Shown here: positions 29,223-38,127 of the stretch, piece after piece
Position numbering within the stretch: the stretch's first letter is position 1
Layout of the letters: each line of letters starts with the position of its first letter
Source of the DNA: Candidatus Amarobacter glycogenicus
Lineage (GTDB): Bacteria; Chloroflexota; Dehalococcoidia; Tepidiformales; Tepidiformaceae
DNA: 64,000 bases
NCBI GenBank assembly: GCA_016719395.1
Contig: JADJZF010000005.1
Coordinates: 124,001-188,000, forward strand
Direction: 5' to 3'
Notes under the pieces: model-generated
What the model was told of the DNA's origin: nothing
The model's input: the letters and a program-made list of their open reading frames with translations, nothing else
The model's database searches: none
Translations under genes and position numbers: made by a program

Positions 29223-30184
29223 CGCGACTTGGGTCCTTGGTCCAGCTTCGCCGATTGGGCGACGGGCGATGGGAAGTATTCCGGCGAGACCGGTATGTCG
29301 TCCGCAAGGGCTTCCCCGGCCTCACGCCGAATCGCCCGGCCGAATTCGGCCCCGAGCAGGAGGATCGAGGCGTTCACGAACATCCAGACCAGGAACGCCA
29401 GGGCCGTCCCGAAACTCGCGTAAATGGCCGTGTCACGGGAAAAGTCGGCGATGGCGAAGAACGTTGCGAGAAGGTTCTTCGCCGCTTCGAACAGCACCGT
29501 CGCGAACAGTGCCCCTCCCAGCGCCTCCCGCCACGGCGGGCGCACCGTCGGTACGTACCTGTACAGCAGCGAGAACATCGAAAACGACACCATCGCCGGC
29601 AAGACGTATCCCGCGATGCGCAGCGCGGTGTTTGTGTCGATGTTGAACGGCCCGATCTCGTCCACGCGCTCGAGCACCAGCCGCGCGGTCGCCGTCAGGC
29701 CCACGGAGAGCACGATGAGCACTCCCAGGGCAGGGATCATCACAAAGTCAATCAGCTTCCCATGCCAGTAGGGCCGCCCCCGCCGCAAGTGGGCTGCCGC
29801 GCTGAGTCCTTTTCGCACGGCGCCGAAGATCCCGCTCGAAGCCCACACCAGGAACAAGAAGCCCAGCCCCAGGCTCGCCGGGCTGCTCCGTCTTGCCTGT
29901 TTGACGATCTCGTCCACGCTCTCGCGGACGCTCTCCGTCTCCTTCAGTGGTATCTGGTCGAAGATCCACTGGGCGATTCGGTCCTCCTCGATAACCAGAC
30001 CGACTACCGAGAGGGTGATCAGGCTCAATGGGATGATCGAGAAGATGGCGTAGTACGCGATGGCCGCCGCATACGTCGAACATCCATCCTCGACGTACAG
30101 CCGGATGGTGGTGGCCACGACGTCGAACGGCCGTCGGACACGTGACGGCAACGTCCGCCAGGACTCCGCGGCCGCTTCGAGCAT
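29219..30184 (-). CDS. YihY/BrkB-family membrane protein
   Basis: Polytopic membrane protein of the YihY (virulence factor BrkB) family, 321 residues with about six segments. Typical features are STYAAAIAYYAIFSIIPL near the first segment, FLVWASSGIFGAVRKGLSAA, FSLLYRYVPTVRPPWREALG and FGTALAFLVWMFVNASILLL. The function of the family is not established despite an old RNase BN label. Its start directly abuts the stop of the TreT-like gene, so it is probably in that operon. Confidence 0.9.
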   Translation of the reverse strand: MLEAAAESWRTLPSRVRRPFDVVATTIRLYVEDGCSTYAAAIAYYAIFSIIPLSLITLSVVGLVIEEDRIAQWIFDQIPLKETESVRESVDEIVKQARRSSPASLGLGFLFLVWASSGIFGAVRKGLSAAAHLRRGRPYWHGKLIDFVMIPALGVLIVLSVGLTATARLVLERVDEIGPFNIDTNTALRIAGYVLPAMVSFSMFSLLYRYVPTVRPPWREALGGALFATVLFEAAKNLLATFFAIADFSRDTAIYASFGTALAFLVWMFVNASILLLGAEFGRAIRREAGEALADDIPVSPEYFPSPVAQSAKLDQGPKSR

Positions 30185-31458
30185 TCAGTCACGCTCCGAA
30201 GGGCGCAACCCCGCAAGTGTCCGGAACATGCGTACATAGTCGTGCAGGTACCGGGTGAGAAGGAAGCGCTCGCGCACAAGTTCCCGGCCGGCGGCGCCCA
30301 TGCGTCTACAGGTATCCTCGTCGCTAAGCAGCTCGATCAGTCGCTCCCCGCATTCCGCGCTGTTGTCCACGAGGTAGCCGGTCTCGCCGTCCCGCACCTG
30401 TAGCGGGATTCCTCCACAATTCCCACCGATCACCGGCCGCCCTTTCCAGAGACCTTCGGACACCACCAGTCCGAAGCCCTCGCGCGTCGACTTCTGGATG
30501 ACCACCTTTGCCGCGTCCTGGAAGGCATTGACTTCGTGGTTGCCGACACCGTCCATGTTCGTTAGCACGTGAATGTCCGCGTCCCTGCTGCGATGCTTCA
30601 GCACCTTCTGCAGCCACTCCTCGCCCTCGGGGTCGTCGTGCGCGAGCGAACCCACCAGGACGAGTTGTAGCCCGGGGTATCGCTCCTCGCCATCCGGTAG
30701 GCGTCGATCACACCCAGCGGGTCCTTCCATGGATCGAATCGCGAAACCTGGCACACCATCGGCCGCTCGGCGTCCACCGAGAACCGCTCCAGCACGCTGT
30801 CGGCTTCTCCCGGACGTAGGTTGACGTTCTTGGCGCTCAGCGGGTCGATCGCTGGTGGCGCGATGAACCGATTTGCTTCGCTCACTCCCTCCCGGACGTA
30901 CTGCGGCATCGTCCAGACTGTCCCGTCGTACTCCGCCACGTACGGTCGGAGCAAGCCCCACGTCTCCGGCTGCGCATCGGTCAGGTCGATGTGGCAACGC
31001 CAGAGCCACTTCCCTCCTGGTCTGCGCCCGTCCGCACGCAACACGCCCAGGATCGGTGCTGGCTGCGGGTCATGGACGACGACAAAGTCGTACTCCTCCC
31101 AGGTTTGGGCGTTCGCGCGGCTCGTCTCCACCCAGAGCGTCCGCTCCTCTTGCGTCCAGCGATGCGGCTTCCCCTGGAGAGCGTTGTGCATCGCCTTCGT
31201 CACTCCGAAGAACGGGTCTGATCCCGAGATGACTTTCCAATCGGCTTCCAGCCCGAGGTCCCGCATCAGCGGGACCATCGAACCGAGAATTTCTGCCACG
31301 CCGCCGCCATAGGCCGTTGCATTCACATGCAAGACGCGTGCCCCTCGAAGCGGCCGCGCGTCATCGCGGATCGCCTCCACAACCCCCGGAAGCACCGCGG
31401 GGCGATACTGTTCTAGTTCCCTGGTCTCGAGTTCAACGGTAGTCAGCATCCGGGCCAT
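30185..31458 (-). CDS. TreT-like trehalose glycosyltransferring synthase, GT4 (frameshifted near 30695)
   Basis: Glycosyltransferase family 4 protein most like TreT, which joins NDP-glucose and glucose to make trehalose. The N-terminal part has HVNATAYGGGVAEILGSMVP, HDPQPAPILGVLR and WRCHIDLTDAQPETW, characteristic of TreT. The C-terminal Rossmann lobe has LQLVLVGSLAHDDPEGEEW, QKSTREGFGLVVSEGLWKGR and GGIPLQVRDGETGYLVD. One base appears lost near 30695 (GCGAGGAG); repaired length is 424 residues. ATG 31458 or 31449 are alternative starts. Trehalose is a plausible compatible solute; UDP- versus ADP-glucose use cannot be read. Confidence 0.82.
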
Positions 31459-31486
31459 GGTAGTACCCGGACCGCTCAAGCTCCGG

Positions 31487-32619
31487 TCAGTGGGCTGGCC
31501 CATCCTGGACTCTCGCGAATTCGCCACTGGCCAACCGCTCGATCGCGTGGTCCCAGTCAGGCGCCACCTGGTCCCAGGCGAATCGCCGGGCAGCCTCCTG
31601 GAGGGCCGTCCTCTCCGGGAGCGGGTCGGTAAGCAGCGATTCAAGTTTCTCTTCGAGGTCGCCTTCGTCGTCCCAGAGCACACGGCTGTGTAGCCCGGAA
31701 GGCACCAATGCCGGGTAGTTGTAGCGGCGCGGGGCACAGGGGACGCATCCTGCAGCCATCGCCTCCACCATTCCGACGCCGAAGAACTCGTGGCGCGTAG
31801 TGCTGACCACGATGTCGCTCTGCCAGAGCAGGCGCCCGTACTCTGCTTTCGATGGAGCGAAACCAAAGTGCGCAATGTCCGTCGCGAACTCGCTCTCCAG
31901 GCCGATGATCGCCTCACTGGGGTTTTCGCCTGGCTCTCCGGCTACTACGAGGCGGAACGGCACACCGCGTCCCTTGATCGCCCGCAGCGCCCGCGCGAAC
32001 AATTCTGGGGACTTGTCGAACTCCCACCGGTGGTTCCAGAGGATCGTCCGAGGGCCGCTCTTTCGTCTCGGCGATTCGAACTGGGCAAGCCAGTCCAGCT
32101 CCACCCCCACGGATAGCACCGTGCTCTTCGCTTCTACTTGCGCCACGCCATCCTCCAGCAGCCAGTTGTTCGGCTGTGACACCAGCGATCGCAGCGCGCC
32201 GGCGAAGTCCTCGCGGTGAAACTGCGAATTGAATGCCACGACATCCGCAGCGAGCGCCGACAGGTAGTTGATCTGGCCGAACCAGGAGTTGAACTTCGTT
32301 CCCTTCAGACGCGGATAGGTCATCTGGTTCTCATGGAAGTAGGCCATCACCGGGACGCGCTCGAAGCGCGGTCTCGTCAGGGCAAGGAATGCCGGCAAAT
32401 CCAGCATGTCGCTGACGATCAGGAAGTCGAACTGGCCGGGAGTGCCCGCGCCGCCGCCGCAAGCTCCTGGGCTCCCCGCCTCATTCGCCGTCGCCACTCC
32501 CCGTCCGGCAGCGAGAGCGGGTGAATCTCGTGGGACGAGTGTGCCGTTAGTCCATCGAGGAACGCCTTGTGACTGCCGCCGTAGAACGGCTCTACGAATA
32601 CCCCGCGCACGCTAGCCAC
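31487..32619 (-). CDS. DUF3524 glycosyltransferase, tRNA-queuosine mannosyltransferase-like (frameshifted near 32450)
   Basis: GT4-fold protein with the DUF3524 N-terminal domain found in the animal enzyme that mannosylates queuosine in tRNA-Asp (GTDC1/QTMAN). Shared features are VFVEPFYGGSHKAFLDGL, MAYFHENQMTYP, AADVVAFNSQFHREDF, ILWNHRWEFDKSPELFARAL and TTRHEFFGVGMVEAMAAGC. One base is missing around 32440-32460 in a GC-rich stretch; repaired length is 377 residues. The start is GTG 32619. It lies 28 bases before the TreT-like gene. Whether it modifies tRNA or another acceptor is not decided by sequence; no queuosine gene is in the window. Confidence 0.78.
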
Positions 32620-32667
32620 GCTTCTCCCGGAGTCCGTCTGCGGGTTCCCACAGGTGAAGCGCGCGGA

Positions 32668-33042
32668 TCACATGTGCCCCAGTTCCGCCAGCTTGAACAG
32701 CGCATCCTCAAACTCGGTGTCGTCCGGGTTCACGGCTTTGTATTGGCTCACGCAATGGCCGCCGTACTTCTCCACCAGGTACCAGTCGTCGTCGATGATG
32801 AAGTCGGGATACGGCTGTACCCGGGGGTCCTTATCGAACATGCCATCGACCCATTCGCCCAGTCCGTGCATGTGGACGACTCGCTCGACGTGAGCCAGCC
32901 CGCTCGCCGACCAGACGAAAACGCCGTGTCCGGCGGCCTTCAGCTTGCGCATCGCCTCGTGGGCGCCGGGCCGCAGAGCGTTTGTGTGCTGGTCGATGAA
33001 CACCAGCGTGTGGTCGACATCGAAAAAGATATTTAGCGGCAT
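32668..33042 (-). CDS. Small HAD-family hydrolase-like protein
   Basis: Haloacid-dehalogenase-fold protein of 124 residues, capless. Motif I is FFDVDHTLVF (nucleophile Asp and acid/base Asp), motif II is VFVWSASGLAHVE, and motif IV is PDFIIDDDWYLV. A motif III Lys could be in FDKDPRV. It resembles polynucleotide-phosphatase-like or 5'-nucleotidase-like small HADs, and no substrate can be assigned. It is 48 bases upstream of the DUF3524 gene on the same strand. Confidence 0.75.
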   Translation of the reverse strand: MPLNIFFDVDHTLVFIDQHTNALRPGAHEAMRKLKAAGHGVFVWSASGLAHVERVVHMHGLGEWVDGMFDKDPRVQPYPDFIIDDDWYLVEKYGGHCVSQYKAVNPDDTEFEDALFKLAELGHM

Positions 33043-33107
33043 GGTCGTCCTCGTTTGACGTTAACGGGCACTGTAGCGGCGTTCGCCCGGGAAATGAAAC
33101 GCTGCAC

Positions 33108-33419
33108 TCAACTCTCGGTCCGGTTGTCAACGAACACCGGCACATCGAGCCACCGTACTTTCGGCCGGACACCGTAGAGCGTTTCCAACCGGCCCAGGTG
33201 AACCTCGTCGTGGGTCGCCTCCGCGGCCTCCCGGGAGGTCCACAGATAGATACCGCCGTTCTCCCGGGCCATGTCGTCGTACCAGTACGACTTCCACACC
33301 AGCCCGGCCAGGCCCTGGTACTTCGGCGCGGTCGAGCGATTGATCGCTTCGAGGCTGGTGCGGTCGTACGTGGCCTCGCTGTGGCTGAAGGTCACGATGG
33401 TAGCGATCACCCGGGTCAT
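33108..33419 (-). CDS. YdhR-like monooxygenase/ferredoxin-like domain protein
   Basis: Small 103-residue alpha/beta protein resembling the YdhR family of dimeric ferredoxin-fold proteins (putative monooxygenases): VIATIVTFSH at the start, APKYQGLAGLVWKSYWYDD and GGIYLWTSREAAEA in the middle. ATG 33419 is chosen by similarity; the longer frame upstream lies inside the neighbouring gene. It starts 32 bases after the preceding gene, so the two may be cotranscribed. No function is proven for the family. Confidence 0.65.
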   Translation of the reverse strand: MTRVIATIVTFSHSEATYDRTSLEAINRSTAPKYQGLAGLVWKSYWYDDMARENGGIYLWTSREAAEATHDEVHLGRLETLYGVRPKVRWLDVPVFVDNRTES

Positions 33420-33451
33420 CCCCTCTGGGCCTGTCCGCCTCGCGGCTCCGT

Positions 33452-33874
33452 CTAGGCCTCGGTGACGTCGAGGCCCCAGACCGGCCGGAAACGCCAGGTC
33501 CGAATGCCGCTCACCGGGATGTTGTGCTTCTTGATGAGCTTCTTCGCTTCCGGCACCATCCCCGCCGGGACGTATACGAAGAACTCGCCCGCTTTCGCTT
33601 TGGGGAGCCAATCGTTCACTGCGGTTTCGTCGTTCACCGAATCGGCTGTCTCGATATCAGCCATGATCTGGAGCCATTGTCCCGGGCGCCGGACAACGAC
33701 GATGTCCGGGTAGAGGTCTTTGCCGCCTTCTTCCCCCACCGCCATCTTCGGCTTGGGCACGTTCACGATCGTGTCGAGGTCGGCGCCTTCTGGCCCGGGG
33801 TAGGGGAACTTCACCTTCGCGATTTCGGCCACTGCCCCCTGGTGACGCAACTCACTGAGATACTTCGCAGTCAC
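33452..33874 (-). CDS. Conserved hypothetical protein, possible PD-(D/E)xK-like fold
   Basis: I do not recognise a named family. This 140-residue protein has YPDIVVVRRPGQWLQIMADI followed by ETADSVNDETAVNDW and a later FFVYVPAGMVPEAKKLIKKH. The order Pro-Asp, hydrophobic strand, then Ile-Glu-Thr resembles the core of PD-(D/E)xK nuclease-like proteins, but a clear catalytic Lys is not evident and the inference is weak. No signal peptide or membrane segment. Confidence 0.5.
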   Translation of the reverse strand: MTAKYLSELRHQGAVAEIAKVKFPYPGPEGADLDTIVNVPKPKMAVGEEGGKDLYPDIVVVRRPGQWLQIMADIETADSVNDETAVNDWLPKAKAGEFFVYVPAGMVPEAKKLIKKHNIPVSGIRTWRFRPVWGLDVTEA

Positions 33875-33960
33875 GGAACAGCCCTCCAGATCGCAGTCCT
33901 TCGATTCTACAGCCCGGGCGAGTAGGGAGAAGCGAGACGCCCATCCCTACCGAAGCCGGG

Positions 33961-35547
33961 TCACGGGCCCGCTTGTGCGACTTCCGGCTTCACCAGGTTG
34001 CGGAATTGCGCGAAGTTCGCCTTGAACTTCTCCGCGATCGACGCATACGTCGCGTCATACTCAGCCTTGTCGGCCCAGCAATCACGCGGGCTGAGGAGCT
34101 TGCTGTCGACTCCGGGCGCCGCCGTCGGCACTTCGAAGCCGAACACCGCGTCCTTCCGGAAGGTGACATCGCCGAAGCCGTTGTTGAGGATCGCGCGCAC
34201 CATCTGCCGCGTCTCGCGGATGGCGATGCGCTTCCCGATGCCGTATTTTCCACCGGTCCAACCAGTGTTCACCATCCAGACCTCTGCCCCGGTCATCTTC
34301 AGCCGCTGTTCGAGCAACTCGGCGTAAACCGTCGGGTTCAGAGCCATGAAGGGTGCGCCGTAGCAGGGACTGAACGTGGTCTCCGGGTCGACGATTCCGA
34401 CTTCGGTGCCCGCCAGCTTGCAGGTGTAGCCGCTGAGGAAGTGATACAGCGCCTGTGCCGGCGTCAGACGCGCGATCGGTGGCAGCACGCCATAGGCGTC
34501 AGCCGTCAAGAGGATCACGTGTGCGGGGTGCGGCGCGACTTCCTCGGTATAAACGTTCCGCAGCGATTCGAGCGGGTAGCTTCCACGCGTGTTCTCGGTC
34601 ACCGAGTCGTTGTCCAGGTCAACCTCGCGCGTGTCCTCATCGAAGATCACGTTCTCGAGGATCGTCCCAAATTCACTGGTCTGTTCAAAGATGTCCGGTT
34701 CGGCGTCTTTCGAAAGGCGGATCGTCTTGGCGTAACAGCCGCCTTCAATGTTAAAGATGCCGCTTTCCGTCCATGCGTGCTCGTCGTCCCCGATCAGCAG
34801 TCGCTCGGGGTCGGTGCTCAGCGTCGTCTTCCCCGTGCCGGAAAGCCCAAAGAACAGTGCCGACTTCCCCGTGCGCGGGTCCACGTTCGCCGCGGAGTGG
34901 AGCGAAAGCACCCCATCGAGCGGGAGGTAGTAGTTCATCGCCGTGAAGACGGACTTCTTCATCTCTCCGGCGTACGCCGAACCTGCAATCAGGATGACGC
35001 CCTCCGTCATGTTGAGGGCGACTACCGCGTCGCTGTTGATGCCGTCCGCTTCGCCCTCAAGCTGCAAGAACGGGCAGTGGATGATAGTGATGTCCGGGGC
35101 GCTATCGGCTGGCTTCGGCGACGACGGGATGAACATCGTCCGCGCGAACAGGGAGTGATACGCCTGCTCCGTGATGACCCGCACCGTCTTGCGGTGGTCT
35201 GGGTCCTGCGCCACAACGCAGTCCTGCAGGTAGATATCCTTGTCCTTCAGATAGGCGGTGGCCTTCGCCCGAAGCCGTTCGAAGACATCCACCGAAAGCG
35301 GTTGGTTGTGGTTCCCCCACCATACGTGCTCAGAGATCTCCGGCGTGCGGACGACGAACTTATCCTTGGGACTGCGGCCCGTCCGTTCGCCGCTGAAAAC
35401 GGCGAACGTGCCCCCCTGGAGAAGCTTGCCCTCGTGGCGCTTGACCGCGTGTTCGTAGAGCACGGGCACCGAAAGGTTGTGATACACCTCTCCGGCATTG
35501 GAAAGGATTTGGCTCGCAACATTGGTCGACGCCGGCGATATAGCCAT
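33961..35547 (-). CDS. pckA: Phosphoenolpyruvate carboxykinase (ATP)
   Basis: Converts oxaloacetate and ATP to phosphoenolpyruvate and CO2, the entry to gluconeogenesis; it can also run in reverse. 528 residues, full length. The kinase-1 P-loop is FFGLSGTGKTTLSTDPERLL, the preceding substrate/metal region is GSAYAGEMKKSVFTAMNYYL, kinase-2 is FIDEDTREVD-like (VIFDEDTREVD), and RSPKDKFVVR lies in the N-terminal domain. It is a single gene with about 130 bases upstream free of genes. Confidence 0.97.
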   Translation of the reverse strand: MAISPASTNVASQILSNAGEVYHNLSVPVLYEHAVKRHEGKLLQGGTFAVFSGERTGRSPKDKFVVRTPEISEHVWWGNHNQPLSVDVFERLRAKATAYLKDKDIYLQDCVVAQDPDHRKTVRVITEQAYHSLFARTMFIPSSPKPADSAPDITIIHCPFLQLEGEADGINSDAVVALNMTEGVILIAGSAYAGEMKKSVFTAMNYYLPLDGVLSLHSAANVDPRTGKSALFFGLSGTGKTTLSTDPERLLIGDDEHAWTESGIFNIEGGCYAKTIRLSKDAEPDIFEQTSEFGTILENVIFDEDTREVDLDNDSVTENTRGSYPLESLRNVYTEEVAPHPAHVILLTADAYGVLPPIARLTPAQALYHFLSGYTCKLAGTEVGIVDPETTFSPCYGAPFMALNPTVYAELLEQRLKMTGAEVWMVNTGWTGGKYGIGKRIAIRETRQMVRAILNNGFGDVTFRKDAVFGFEVPTAAPGVDSKLLSPRDCWADKAEYDATYASIAEKFKANFAQFRNLVKPEVAQAGP

Positions 35548-35679
35548 CTCTACTCAGCTCTCAGGGGCAGTTGCCCGACTGGTGCAGAATACGGCCACTT
35601 ACCCCGCCATGTGAATAGCTGAGGCATGAGATATAGGTGAGAGCGATAGCATGCAAGGCCCCGTCGATGACTCTCCGTC

Positions 35680-36534
35680 CTAAGCGGCGACTCCCGCCGG
35701 CGAACCTTTCACGAGTTCCATGAGCGAATCCACCTGCTTCGAAAGCTGCAGGAAGTCCGGTGTCGGGACTCGCAACTCCCCGTACGCAGGAGGAATGATG
35801 TACCCCGCCTGCAGCCCGTTCGCCGTTACGAACCGGTCCGCGACCGACACAACCGCCGCGAGCGTGACATCGTCTGGCTCCGCCGAATGGTGGCGGGCGA
35901 CTGCCTCCTGGATATCCGCCGGCAGGTTCCAGCGCTTCGCCAGCAGGCCACCGACTTCCGCGTGGTCGTACCCGAGAAGTTCGCCTTCCAGTGCCTCCAG
36001 CGTTTCCCCCCGCGCCAGGCACGCCGCTATGGCCTGGTCGAGCGCAGTGGCGTCGGCGTAGAACATCGCCAACCGCCCCATGTTGTGGAGAATGCCCGCC
36101 GTGAACGCGGTCGGTACGTCGAGTCGCCGGCTCTTGCCGGCCAGTTCGGCCGCCTTGAATGCCACGGCGATGGAATGGCGCCAGAACACTTCGATCCGGA
36201 ACAGCGCGTTCAATGCGTCGGGTGCGTAAGCCCCCGCAATCGCCCCGCTGATCGCCATATTCCGGGCTTGCACGAAGCCCAGCGTCACGAGCGCCTCCTG
36301 GACGGATGTGACCTCGCGTGCGCGCCGATAGGCCGCCGAGTTCACCACGCGAAGCAGTCTCCCGCTCAGTCCCGGGTCGGACGAGACCACCAACGCGAGG
36401 TCCGAAGCCGAGGACTTCGGGTTCTGCGCGACTTCCATCACCCGCAGCGCGACTGCTGGCAGCGGCGGGAGGGCTTCTATCGCCGAAAGAATGCTCGAAG
36501 CGCGAGACGCGGGCTGCTGAGGATTCGTGGGCAT
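35680..36534 (-). CDS. HDOD-domain signalling protein
   Basis: Single-domain HDOD protein, 284 residues. HDOD domains resemble HD phosphohydrolases but usually lack enzymatic activity and work as regulatory adaptors in signalling, motility and stress. Typical features are IEALPPLPAVALRVMEVAQN, LVVSSDPGLSGRLLRVVNSA, TAFTAGILHNMGRLAMF and YDHAEVGGLLAKRWNLP. There is no attached receiver, GGDEF or kinase domain. ATG 36534 is preferred to the in-frame ATG 26 codons upstream. Genes on either side are unrelated. Confidence 0.88.
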   Translation of the reverse strand: MPTNPQQPASRASSILSAIEALPPLPAVALRVMEVAQNPKSSASDLALVVSSDPGLSGRLLRVVNSAAYRRAREVTSVQEALVTLGFVQARNMAISGAIAGAYAPDALNALFRIEVFWRHSIAVAFKAAELAGKSRRLDVPTAFTAGILHNMGRLAMFYADATALDQAIAACLARGETLEALEGELLGYDHAEVGGLLAKRWNLPADIQEAVARHHSAEPDDVTLAAVVSVADRFVTANGLQAGYIIPPAYGELRVPTPDFLQLSKQVDSLMELVKGSPAGVAA

Positions 36535-36687
36535 GAGTGCCCCTCCAGTGGCTATTCGCTTTGAGTCTCTGCCGAATTGCGCGCGGGGTGGATTGGGGAG
36601 TTCCCGCATCAAGTGTCTGGTTTGTCCCCACGAGGGCTGCTGCGTCAGTGCCTCAACCGCCGGGTGGGGTAAAGACGTCCGGAGAAG

Positions 36688-38079
36688 CTACCGTGACCAG
36701 AACGCGCCGTTCGGGGCTTCATTCCGGTGTGGCGCGCGCGGTCCGCGCTCGAGGATCTCCACAACGTCCGACCACAGCGCTGCAAAGCCCACCGGCGCTC
36801 CAAGCCGGTCTCGGGCCTCCGCCACGGTCATCGAATCCAGGAACTTCTCGCCAAAGTAGTCGAGGCTCGGCCGCGGAAGGATGAAGATGTCGGGCCGCTC
36901 ACCCGCAAGTTGCTCTACATAATCCTTGCCACAGACGAGCCCACTGACGTTCACCCGTTCGCCGAACACCGTATTCGTGATGCCCTTCACACGGATTTCT
37001 GCCCCTGTCACCGCCGAGACCTCCTGCGCCACTTTCGCCAGTGTCGGCGCGATCAGCGCGGCTGTCCCGATGACGACCTGCTTCCCGGCGCTGGCGCCAG
37101 GACGCACCCGGCGCCGCGTCCGCGACCAGTCCTCCAGCATCGTCCGCACCATGCCGATGCCGTTCTCGTACTGGGGAAAGCCGTCGTAGGTCGTACGACC
37201 CGGGATCGGGAGATCCGCGGTGACGTAGTACTCGTCGCTGCACTGCACGATGGTCGCACCGAAGCGCTTCCGAAATTCCTTCTGCAGCGGCTGGAGGATC
37301 TGGATGATTCCCCGTGCGTACTCACGGTTCGGGCGCACCAGCTGAATGCCGTCGCGCTTCAGCGACCACTCCTCGAGCTTTGGGCTCGCTCCTACCGGCA
37401 CAACCGAAATCGTCTGCACTGCCGGGTGCAGTTCGCCGAGGGCCCGTATCGAACGCGCCAGGTGTTCGCCGTCATTCACGCCGGGGCAGAGCACGATTTG
37501 GGTGTGCGCAACGATGCCGAGGCTTCCCAGCCTCTGGAGCTGCTCGATGATGTCCGGCGCCGTGTCGTTCGCAAGCATATGACGCCGCAGGCCCAGCTCC
37601 GTGGCATGCACAGAGACGTTGAGCGGGCTGAGCCGCTGTTCATCGAGCCGCTCCCAGTCCGCCCCTGTCAGGTTCGTCAGAGTCACGAAGTTCCCGTGAA
37701 GGAAACTTAGCCGGTAGTCGTCGTCCTTCGTGTAAAGCGTCTTCCGCATGCCCTTCGGCAGGCCTTTGAGGAAGCAGAAGAAACAGTTGTTGTTGCAGAG
37801 GATGACATCGTCCCAGGTCGCCCGTTCGAACTCGATCCCGAGGTCTTCGTCGATCTCCTTCTCGAACAGGATCAGATCGTCCAGCCCGTTCGCCTTCTTG
37901 ATCGCGACCTCGACCTCGTGTGCGGCTGCAAAGAACTGGAAGTCGACGACGTCCCGGGGTACGCGCCCGTCGACCGACACGACGGCGTCGCCCGCCTCGA
38001 TCCCGGCCTCTTCGGCGAGGGATCCCGGAACGACCGCGGAGACCAGCCCAGGCGCGGGGGGACGTTGCATAAGGATCAT
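36688..38079 (-). CDS. PDZ / radical SAM / DUF512 protein
   Basis: 463-residue protein of the DUF512 family. An N-terminal PDZ-like domain (about residues 8-60, AGIEAGDAVVSVDGRVP) precedes a radical SAM domain with Cys95, Cys99 and Cys102 in CNNNCFFCFLKGLPKGMRKT, which should hold a 4Fe-4S cluster and S-adenosylmethionine. The DUF512 domain fills the C-terminal half (PDIFILPRPSLDYFGEKFLD near the end). The family is widespread in Firmicutes, Chloroflexi and Cyanobacteria, and its reaction is unknown to me. It follows the HDOD gene on the same strand with 153 bases between them. Confidence 0.88.
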   Translation of the reverse strand: MILMQRPPAPGLVSAVVPGSLAEEAGIEAGDAVVSVDGRVPRDVVDFQFFAAAHEVEVAIKKANGLDDLILFEKEIDEDLGIEFERATWDDVILCNNNCFFCFLKGLPKGMRKTLYTKDDDYRLSFLHGNFVTLTNLTGADWERLDEQRLSPLNVSVHATELGLRRHMLANDTAPDIIEQLQRLGSLGIVAHTQIVLCPGVNDGEHLARSIRALGELHPAVQTISVVPVGASPKLEEWSLKRDGIQLVRPNREYARGIIQILQPLQKEFRKRFGATIVQCSDEYYVTADLPIPGRTTYDGFPQYENGIGMVRTMLEDWSRTRRRVRPGASAGKQVVIGTAALIAPTLAKVAQEVSAVTGAEIRVKGITNTVFGERVNVSGLVCGKDYVEQLAGERPDIFILPRPSLDYFGEKFLDSMTVAEARDRLGAPVGFAALWSDVVEILERGPRAPHRNEAPNGAFWSR

Positions 38080-38127
38080 TGTGCGGGACTGAAGGTGCGA
38101 GGTCGAAGTTGACCGAGGCAGACGGGG

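Noticed and set aside
33973..35622. Plus-strand open frame of 549 codons opposite pckA
   Set aside because: Its product is Arg/Val/His-rich and has no domain; pckA on the other strand is unmistakable.
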